DNA from: PKWO01 sp036561005 | GTDB taxonomy: Bacteria > Pseudomonadota > Gammaproteobacteria > Burkholderiales > Burkholderiaceae_D | Direction of reading: 5' to 3' | DNA length: 38,974 bases | NCBI GenBank assembly: GCA_036561005.1 | Contig: DATBQE010000192.1 | Location: 1 to 38,974 of the forward strand | Part shown: in pieces, positions 33,475 through 38,974 of the stretch | How positions within the stretch are numbered: position 1 is the first letter of the stretch | How the letters are laid out: every line of letters starts with the position of its first letter | Made by a program: the position numbers and the translations under genes | The notes under the pieces: generated by a model | What the model was told of the DNA's origin: nothing | The model's database searches: none | What the model saw: the letters and a program-made list of their open reading frames with translations, nothing else

Positions 33475-34518
33475 ATGTCGAATAAATTACTTTACGCCCT
33501 GGCTCGCCCACTGCTGTTTACGCTCGACCCCGAAGCCGCGCATCACCTGACCTTGCCGTCACTTAAACATGCTGCCGCGTGCGGCCTGACGCGTATGCTG
33601 GGCGCTACACCGGCCGACCCTCGCACGGTGATGGGCATCAAATTCCCCAATCCGATCGGGCTCGCTGCGGGGCTCGACAAGGATGGCGCTTATATCGACG
33701 GGCTTGCCTCGCTCGGCTTCGGTTTCATCGAAGTGGGCACCGTCACGCCACGCGCGCAACCCGGCAATCCGAAGCCGCGCATGTTTCGCCTGCCCAAGGC
33801 CAATGCGTTGATCAATCGCATGGGCTTCAACAATGGCGGCGTCGACGCCTTCGTGGCCAATGTGCAAGCCTCGAAGTTTTACCAGGACAAGCTGGGCGTG
33901 CTTGGTCTGAACATCGGCAAGAACGCCGATACGCCGATAGAGCGCGCGGTGGATGATTACCTGATCTGCCTGCAAAAGGTCTACCCTTTTGCGAGCTATG
34001 TCACAGTTAATATTTCATCGCCCAACACCAAGAACCTGCGTCAATTGCAAGGCGCTTCGGAACTCGACGCCTTGCTGGGCACATTGAAGACCGAGCAAAA
34101 GAAACTGGCCGACCTGCATGGCCGCTACGTGCCGCTGCTGTTGAAGATTGCGCCCGATATCGACAACGAACAAATCCAGAATATCGCCGGGGCGTTATTG
34201 CGGCACAGGATCGACGGTGTGATTGCTACCAACACCACTGTGTCGCGCGACGCCGTCAAAGGATTGCAGTACGCCGACGAGGCAGGTGGCCTATCGGGCG
34301 CGCCGGTATTTGCCGCGTCGAATACGGTGATACGCGCCTTGAAGACCGAATTAGGCGACGCGCTTCCGATTATTGGCGTCGGAGGGATCATGTCGGGCGC
34401 CGATGCCAAGGCCAAAATCGACGCCGGCGCCGCGCTGGTGCAACTCTATACCGGCCTGATCTATCGTGGCCCGGCGCTGATCCAGGATTGCGCCGAGGCG
34501 CTGCGCAAGAAGCGCTGA
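33475..34518 (+). CDS. pyrD: Dihydroorotate dehydrogenase (quinone), class 2
   Basis: An FMN enzyme at the inner membrane that oxidises dihydroorotate to orotate in UMP synthesis, passing electrons to ubiquinone. The N-terminal 40 residues (LYALARPLLFTLDPEAAHHLTL) are the amphipathic membrane and quinone-entry helices that define class 2. GLAAGLDKDG, VGTVTPRAQPGNPKPR, RMGFNNGG and NISSPNTKNLR (catalytic Ser region near residue 181) follow. GVGGIMSGADA and LYTGLIYRGP bind FMN phosphate. The ATG at 33475 gives 347 residues; the frame back to 33445 is not conserved. It is convergent with the next gene, with 15 bases between stops. Confidence 0.97.
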   Translation: MSNKLLYALARPLLFTLDPEAAHHLTLPSLKHAAACGLTRMLGATPADPRTVMGIKFPNPIGLAAGLDKDGAYIDGLASLGFGFIEVGTVTPRAQPGNPKPRMFRLPKANALINRMGFNNGGVDAFVANVQASKFYQDKLGVLGLNIGKNADTPIERAVDDYLICLQKVYPFASYVTVNISSPNTKNLRQLQGASELDALLGTLKTEQKKLADLHGRYVPLLLKIAPDIDNEQIQNIAGALLRHRIDGVIATNTTVSRDAVKGLQYADEAGGLSGAPVFAASNTVIRALKTELGDALPIIGVGGIMSGADAKAKIDAGAALVQLYTGLIYRGPALIQDCAEALRKKR

Positions 34519-34533
34519 AAACTTGGCGCGTGG

Positions 34534-35127
34534 TCAGGCCAACGCCTCGTCGACGAAGTGCAACCGGTCCTGACCCCAGTACATTTCCTCGCCGACAAAA
34601 AAGGCCGGCGCGCCGAACACACCACGCGCCACGGCGTCGTTGGTGTTCTTCTTCAACTGGTCCTTCACCGCCTGCTCATTGATCATCGCCAGGAATTGCG
34701 CCGGATCGAATCCGGCTTCATGCAGCACAGCGCCGATCACTTCCGGCAATCCCATATTGCGCGGCTTCTCGAACATCGCGTTGAACACTGCTCCCATATA
34801 GCGCTCCAACCCGGCCTTGTCGCCACGCATCTGCAATGCTACCGCTCCGCGCATCAAGGGCAAGGTATTGATCGGGAAATAGGGATTCATTTCAAACTGC
34901 ACGCCGAAGTGTTTGGCCCAACGTTGCAAATCGGTGCCCAGATGCACGCCCTTCAACGCGACTTCTACCGGGCTGTGATTGCCGGTAGCCTGAAATATGC
35001 CACCCAACAAAATCGGCCGCCAGATGATTTCCGCACCGCGCGCCTGCGCGATTTTCGGTAACTGGTGAAAGGCCAGATAGGAATAGGGGCTGCCGAAATC
35101 GAAATAAAATTCAACTTGTTTGCTCAT
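34534..35127 (-). CDS. DsbA-family protein, 2-hydroxychromene-2-carboxylate isomerase-like
   Basis: The 197-residue cytoplasmic protein begins VEFYFDFGSPYSYLAFHQLP, the kappa-class GST/HCCA isomerase signature with a serine (Ser13) where DsbA has CxxC. That Ser activates glutathione in the family. RPILLGGIFQATGN, the PFPINTLPLMRGAVA-type segment and GVFGAPAFFVGEEMYWGQDRL are also typical. The founding enzymes act in naphthalene degradation, but no such pathway is seen here, so it is more likely a general glutathione-dependent isomerase or oxidoreductase of unknown substrate. It is transcribed towards pyrD, and is downstream of the SDR gene with a palindrome in between. Confidence 0.92.
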   Translation of the reverse strand: MSKQVEFYFDFGSPYSYLAFHQLPKIAQARGAEIIWRPILLGGIFQATGNHSPVEVALKGVHLGTDLQRWAKHFGVQFEMNPYFPINTLPLMRGAVALQMRGDKAGLERYMGAVFNAMFEKPRNMGLPEVIGAVLHEAGFDPAQFLAMINEQAVKDQLKKNTNDAVARGVFGAPAFFVGEEMYWGQDRLHFVDEALA

Positions 35128-35165
35128 TGTTTATCTCCTGTGGTTTTATTTATCGCTGCCCAACT

Positions 35166-35187
35166 CCCCTCGCCCGCGGGCGAGGGG
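35166..35187. repeat. 22-bp perfect palindrome (CCCCTCGCCC type)
   Basis: CCCCTCGCCC-GC-GGGCGAGGGG is perfectly self-complementary. It lies between the SDR stop and the DsbA-like gene start. It is the best preserved member of the family also seen at 436-459 and 22630-22656. Confidence 0.8.
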
Positions 35188-35252
35188 TTCCAAACTATTG
35201 CATGCACTTGTGAGTGATCAAAAATGCAAGCGGAAGTGGGAAAAATATGCTT

Positions 35253-35996
35253 CTACCACCGCTCAATCCAAGGCCTCAAATCCAGCTCGTGCGTCCACGC
35301 GTCGCGCGGCTGCGCATGCAGATGCCAATAATTTTCCGCAATATGATCGGGGTTGAGTATGCCGTCCTGCTCCTTCATGGCATAGCGTTCGGGGAAATTC
35401 TCACGAATGAATTCCGTGTCGATTGCCCCATCGACAATCACGTGGGCTACATGGATGCCCTTCGGCGCCAACTCGCGTGCCATGCTTTGCGCCAGAGCGC
35501 GAAGCGCATGCTTGGCACCGGCAAAGGCGGCAAAATTGGCAGAGCCGCGCAGACTGGCAGTCGCGCCGGTGAAAATGATGGTGCCGTGGCCGCGCGCCAC
35601 CATGCGCTTGGCAACTTCGCGCCCGACCAGGAAGCCACCGAGGCAAGCCATTTCCCATATCTTGAAGTATTTACGCGCCGACTCGTCGAGTATGCTGCAC
35701 GGCACATTGGCGCCGATATTGAACACCATCACTTCAATCGGCGCCACGTCGCGCTCGATCTGTTCGACCAGTTGCACCACCTCCTCTTCCTTGCGCGCGT
35801 CCGATGCATAACCATGCGCTCGGCCACCTGCAGCGACGATTTCATCGATCAAGGGTTGCAGCTTGTCGGCGCTGCGCCGCGTGGCGCAGGCAATCAAACC
35901 GCCGCGGGCAAAGCGCTTGGCGATGGCGCCGCCGGTGGCGTCGCCCGCACCCACGATCAAGGCTGAGCGCGGCACTTCGTTGCTCGTGGTTTCCAT
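35253..35996 (-). CDS. Short-chain dehydrogenase/reductase-like protein with altered active site
   Basis: The 247-residue protein has an SDR Rossmann fold: an N-terminal nucleotide-binding loop VGAGDATGGAIAKRFA (15-30), ATRR after strand 2 (suggesting NADP), a D66-type acidic position and NIGAN (93-97). The usual Tyr-x-x-x-Lys is Phe158-x-x-x-Lys162 in FAAFAGAKHALRALAQ, and the usual Ser 13 residues earlier is Ala145 followed by Thr146. Without the tyrosine, classical alcohol/ketone redox chemistry is doubtful; it may bind a cofactor or ligand or use another mechanism. It is divergent from a tetR gene across a 26-bp palindrome, so the TetR probably represses it. Confidence 0.93.
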   Translation of the reverse strand: METTSNEVPRSALIVGAGDATGGAIAKRFARGGLIACATRRSADKLQPLIDEIVAAGGRAHGYASDARKEEEVVQLVEQIERDVAPIEVMVFNIGANVPCSILDESARKYFKIWEMACLGGFLVGREVAKRMVARGHGTIIFTGATASLRGSANFAAFAGAKHALRALAQSMARELAPKGIHVAHVIVDGAIDTEFIRENFPERYAMKEQDGILNPDHIAENYWHLHAQPRDAWTHELDLRPWIERW

Positions 35997-36027
35997 GCTT
36001 TTGTCTCCAGAAGATTCGTTTTCTATT

Positions 36028-36053
36028 TATAACATAACGAACGTTATGTTATA
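36028..36053. promoter_or_regulatory. 26-bp palindromic operator between the SDR and tetR genes
   Basis: TATAACATAACG (36028-36039) and CGTTATGTTATA (36042-36053) are perfect 12-bp arms around AA. It lies 32 bases from the SDR start and 29 from the tetR start, so bound protein would block both promoters. Length and symmetry fit a TetR-dimer (or two-dimer) site. Confidence 0.85.
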
Positions 36054-36081
36054 GTGACGCGAAAGTCAAGCACGAGGAACC

Positions 36082-36645
36082 ATGCGCTATCCGCCCGAAT
36101 ACAAGGAAGAAAAACGTCGGCAATTGATCGCTGCCAGCAGTGCACTGATCAAGCAGGGCGGCTACGCCGCCACCGGCATCGACAAGCTCATGGAAGGTGC
36201 CGGCGTCACCAGCGGCGCCTTCTATAGCCACTTCGGTTCGAAAACCGCGCTGCTTGAAGCACTGATTCCCCATGAACTGCAATTGAGCCGCGATGCATGG
36301 CAAAACAACCCGCATGCCGAACCCGCAGACTGGCTCGAATTCGAACTTGAGCGCTACCTGAACCTCAAACATGTGCGCCATCCCGAAGCAGGATGCATGC
36401 TGCCGTCGCTCGGCGCCGAAATCGCACGGGCCGACGAGGCGACGCGCAAAATGTTCGAGGAAGAAATGAACAAGGGAGTCGCAATGCTGGAGGAAAAACT
36501 GGGGAATCCAGCGCTGGCCTGGGCCTTCATTTGTCAGTTGGCAGGCGCCATTCTGATTGCGCGCGCCGTGCCTGACAAGACGACGCAGCTTGCCGTATTG
36601 GATTCGAGCAAGCTTTTGCTTCGCACCTTGTTCGCCGCGGCGTAA
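36082..36645 (+). CDS. TetR/AcrR-family transcriptional regulator
   Basis: The 187-residue protein has an N-terminal TetR DNA-binding domain: EEKRRQLIAASSALIKQGGYAATGIDKLMEGAGVTSGAFYSHF-type helices at about 9-51, with the recognition helix VTSGAFYSHF. The remaining all-helical region should bind a small-molecule ligand and form the dimer. It is divergent from the SDR gene across a perfect 26-bp palindrome, indicating autoregulation and control of the SDR. The ligand is unknown. It reads away from the SDR towards the 610-residue unknown gene, which has its own promoter-like sequence. Confidence 0.94.
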   Translation: MRYPPEYKEEKRRQLIAASSALIKQGGYAATGIDKLMEGAGVTSGAFYSHFGSKTALLEALIPHELQLSRDAWQNNPHAEPADWLEFELERYLNLKHVRHPEAGCMLPSLGAEIARADEATRKMFEEEMNKGVAMLEEKLGNPALAWAFICQLAGAILIARAVPDKTTQLAVLDSSKLLLRTLFAAA

Positions 36646-36669
36646 GCGAAAATTTCCCGCAAACATACG

Positions 36670-36699
36670 GTGACAAAACAACCACACCGATGGTAAATT
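36670..36699 (+). promoter_or_regulatory. Possible promoter of the 610-residue protein gene
   Basis: GTGACA (36670-36675, five of six matches) and TAAATT (36694-36699) are 18 bp apart, about 28 bases upstream of the start codon. Confidence 0.4.
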
Positions 36700-36726
36700 C
36701 GGCTGGATCTAATTCAGAGATAGCCA

Positions 36727-38559
36727 ATGAAAAATATCGACGAACTGCGTGCGCTGGTGGAAGGCGTTTTCAATGACGAAAACGACTATGACGAAGCCCT
36801 CGAAGAACTGAATCGACAGATTGCGGCGCAACCATTTTCTGCCGACTTGCTGAAACTGCGCATTGCGCTGCAGGAGGCGGCCTATGACCGGACCGCAGTA
36901 TGGAAGGACAGGAAAACTCTCCTGTCATTGCAGCCTGACGATCTCGACCTGGCGCTCGACATCGCGCATAGTCAATACTATTGGGCGCAAATGTTTGCCG
37001 AGCACGAATGCGGTGCGCAGCTTGAGGCAACCGGCGCATACCGGCTCGATGAGGCGGATGAAACCGAAGCTGAAGCCATCCAATCCTCTCCTGCGTTTCT
37101 TGCAGCACAGGAATTTGTCGCACAAAAATCAGATGCATTGCAAGAACAGGCCGTCGCCACTTATCACGCGTTAATGCGGCAACATGCGCACGACGTCGAC
37201 AGTGCGCTGAAGATTTTTGACTACTGGGACAAAACAGTATTTTGGCAGCCCTGGCAGTCGTATTTGCTGCTCTTGACAGCATTGCAGGCGCGGCCTGACG
37301 CATTCGCCTTCCGCAAGAGGGAAGCACTGTACCTGGCGTCTCTGGCCCGTCATGAGGAGGAAGGCTTGACCAAGGTTCCGACGGGCTACTTCGCCGACCA
37401 GGTGCTGGGCAACATCCACGCGCGCACAGCCTACGATGCACTCGACGCAATTTCTGCAATCGCCGGCCACGAACAGGACCTTGAATTACTGGCAGCACGC
37501 GCCGAACTGCAGCAAGCCCTGGGCGACTACGCCACAGCGGCGAACAACTACCGGCGAATCGCGAATCTTTGCGAAATCGAGCTGGCGAAATCGGACGAGT
37601 CGGAACACGCATCGTGGAATGAAAAAATTGCGGACGCCATACAGTCGGCCGCCAATTGCGATGGTGGCTATAAAACGATTCAGGAGCACCACATTGCGTC
37701 CCTGGGAAGCGCCGTCAACCAGTTCCAAGCGCGGATGGACGAGTTGGAAGGGAAAATGCGCGAACGCTTCGGGGAATCTTACTCGCGAGGGGAAAAACCC
37801 AATTTCGATGACGCAATGGGGTCGCTGCGAGAATGGGAAGGCAAACTCGACCAGTTGGTATCCATGCCGACGGAAGAAGAAAAGACGACACTGCGCGAAA
37901 AAGCCGCCAGCGTTGCCGCCAGAACGGTCGGCCTGGTGCGCTTCACGCCGGTGATACTGAACCCCATGAACCGCAGCGACTTTACCTCCGACCTGCCGGA
38001 CTGGTTCGAGGAAATCGAAGCAGCTGCGCACACGCAAAATATGGAATTCACCGGCTGGTTCCAAAACTTGCAAAGCGTCGAAGCATTGAAGAAGGAAGCG
38101 CCGGGACAACTTTGGCTGTCACCAGAGCGCGATTTTGAATTTACCGCCGAGGCTGCAGGCACTACAAGACTGAAACGCTGCATCACCGAATTCAACGACG
38201 GCAGCCTGATGATTACGGCCGATGCACGCGGATCCGGTTTCTACAGCAGCGGTCCAGAAGTCGACAGCTTCAACGTCTTCAAGTCGACTCCCATTACGGA
38301 AATGCTTGCCCTGCACCGGGCGCGTCTCGCAGCAAAGCTGGCACGTCATCCGCGCTTGCGCGTGGTGCCAATTGACGGCCTGACGAGAGCGCAGGAGGTT
38401 GAAGGACTGATGAAGCGGCACGCCAATGAATTCCGTATCAAGTTCGGCATCACCGACGCCGAGGCTCGTGGGATGAACGTCAAACACCATGCGTTTTTTG
38501 TCGCCGAATTGAAGCGCGAAGTTGCAGAACGTGTGGCAAGCATTGTCGTCCCGGACTAG
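36727..38559 (+). CDS. Large cytoplasmic helical-repeat protein of unknown function
   Basis: The 610-residue protein has no signal peptide or membrane helix. The first 330 residues are acidic alpha-helical repeats resembling degenerate TPRs (for example DYDEALEELNRQIAAQPFSADLLKLRIAL and QALGDYATAANNYRRIANL). A coiled-coil-like stretch around 345-400 (NQFQARMDELEGKMRERF, then WEGKLDQLVSMPTEEEKTTL) follows. The last 200 residues form a mixed domain with DLPDWFEEIEAAAHTQNMEFTGWFQ and RITADARGSG-like strands and end in a helix with VKHHAFFVAELKREVAERV. I do not recognise the family. The start at 36727 has only a weak AGAGA upstream. It is flanked by tetR and the bidirectional terminator shared with clpA, so it is probably a single-gene unit. 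Confidence 0.85.
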   Translation: MKNIDELRALVEGVFNDENDYDEALEELNRQIAAQPFSADLLKLRIALQEAAYDRTAVWKDRKTLLSLQPDDLDLALDIAHSQYYWAQMFAEHECGAQLEATGAYRLDEADETEAEAIQSSPAFLAAQEFVAQKSDALQEQAVATYHALMRQHAHDVDSALKIFDYWDKTVFWQPWQSYLLLLTALQARPDAFAFRKREALYLASLARHEEEGLTKVPTGYFADQVLGNIHARTAYDALDAISAIAGHEQDLELLAARAELQQALGDYATAANNYRRIANLCEIELAKSDESEHASWNEKIADAIQSAANCDGGYKTIQEHHIASLGSAVNQFQARMDELEGKMRERFGESYSRGEKPNFDDAMGSLREWEGKLDQLVSMPTEEEKTTLREKAASVAARTVGLVRFTPVILNPMNRSDFTSDLPDWFEEIEAAAHTQNMEFTGWFQNLQSVEALKKEAPGQLWLSPERDFEFTAEAAGTTRLKRCITEFNDGSLMITADARGSGFYSSGPEVDSFNVFKSTPITEMLALHRARLAAKLARHPRLRVVPIDGLTRAQEVEGLMKRHANEFRIKFGITDAEARGMNVKHHAFFVAELKREVAERVASIVVPD

Positions 38560-38605
38560 AGCAGGTCAAACGACTAGCCTCTTATTGCTCGATCAATAGA
38601 TTCAC

Positions 38606-38641
38606 AAAACAAAACCCCGGTGAAGGCCGGGGTTTTGTTTG
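38606..38641. terminator. Bidirectional terminator between the 610-aa gene and clpA
   Basis: AAAACCCCGG (38611-38620) and CCGGGGTTTT (38627-38636) form a 10-bp stem that extends outwards through A-T pairs, with A and T runs on the two sides. It serves the convergent genes on both strands. Confidence 0.92.
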
Positions 38642-38655
38642 CAGCATCAGCAAGC

Positions 38656-38974
38656 TTATTCCACTTCCACCGTCTCTGGTGGCACCGGCGGTGGCAGCAA
38701 GTCGCTTTCCGAGAACTCGAGCTTGATCTTCTCGTTCTCGTCCAGATCGACCGTTACCTTGCCGCCTGTCACCAGCTTGCCGAACAGCAGTTCGTCGGCC
38801 AATGCCTTGCGGATCATGTCCTGAATCAGACGTGCCATCGGGCGTGCGCCCATCAATGGATCGAAGCCCTTCTTCGCCAAGAACTTGCGCAAGTTTTCTG
38901 TGAATACTGCTTCCACCTTCTTCTCGTGCAATTGCTCTTCCAGCTGCATCAGGAACTTGTCGACCACACGCAGG
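38656..38974 (-). CDS. clpA: ATP-dependent Clp protease ATPase subunit ClpA, C-terminal end (partial)
   Basis: Only the last 106 codons are present; the gene runs off the right edge, and the GTG at 38967 is internal (VVDKF). VDKFLMQLEEQLHEKKVEAVFTENLRKFLAKKGFDPLMGARPMARLIQD matches the D2 small domain of ClpA, with the GARPMAR sensor-2 arginine motif. The tail ends in a proline-rich PPPVPPETVEVE. ClpA unfolds substrates for ClpP and, with ClpS, takes N-degron proteins such as those made by Aat and Bpt. It resembles ClpA more than ClpB/ClpX, but the D1 domain is outside the window. Confidence 0.93.
   Translation of the reverse strand, partial: LRVVDKFLMQLEEQLHEKKVEAVFTENLRKFLAKKGFDPLMGARPMARLIQDMIRKALADELLFGKLVTGGKVTVDLDENEKIKLEFSESDLLPPPVPPETVEVE

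Overview
The window is a chromosomal segment of a betaproteobacterium. Protein sequences, gene order (rimP-nusA-infB-rbfA-truB-typA; aat-bpt; a TIGR02999-like ECF sigma factor beside a Ser/Thr kinase) and the intergenic repeat families point to Burkholderiales, most likely Oxalobacteraceae close to Herminiimonas/Janthinobacterium. That placement is an inference from memory of such proteins, not a search. I see no prophage, insertion sequence, CRISPR array or rRNA.

Layout. 1-7250: tRNA-Ser(GGA) with an extended -10 promoter and terminator; an unknown exported protein; acs; divergently fumA (class I fumarase); a REP-like inverted pair; murI; tRNA-His with promoter and terminator. 7396-12667: an accessory-looking locus with a transmembrane Ser/Thr protein kinase, its upstream ECF sigma factor (N-terminus made of five 15-bp tandem repeats) and a divergent lipoprotein with a long Gly-Thr repeat linker. 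13094-19074: LysE-type exporter, SH3-domain exported protein, a small unknown protein, dusA, an omega-amino-acid:pyruvate aminotransferase and an EamA transporter. 19144-27785 (minus strand): the translation/transcription cluster rimP-nusA-infB-rbfA-truB, then typA with its own extended -10 promoter. 28209-30810 (minus): scpB-rluB, overlapping. 31074-34518: initiator tRNA-fMet, then NUDIX hydrolase, aat, bpt and pyrD on the plus strand. 34534-38974: DsbA/HCCA-isomerase-like protein, an SDR with altered catalytic residues, divergent TetR with a 26-bp palindromic operator, an unknown 610-aa helical-repeat protein, a bidirectional terminator and the 3' end of clpA.

Functional themes. Most genes are housekeeping: translation initiation and ribosome maturation, tRNA/rRNA pseudouridine and dihydrouridine modification, peptidoglycan precursor supply, pyrimidine synthesis, acetate activation and the TCA cycle. 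aat and bpt are the two bacterial N-degron aminoacyl-transferases, and the chaperone subunit ClpA that acts downstream lies at the window's right edge. The best candidates for something little described are: a leader of rimP-nusA-infB with a promoter upstream of an intrinsic terminator (probable attenuator); a 117-bp long-palindrome element directly after the infB stop codon; the sigma/kinase/repeat-lipoprotein locus with in-frame length-variable repeats in two of its proteins; and the SDR/TetR pair. Several families of short palindromic repeats fill the intergenic spaces.
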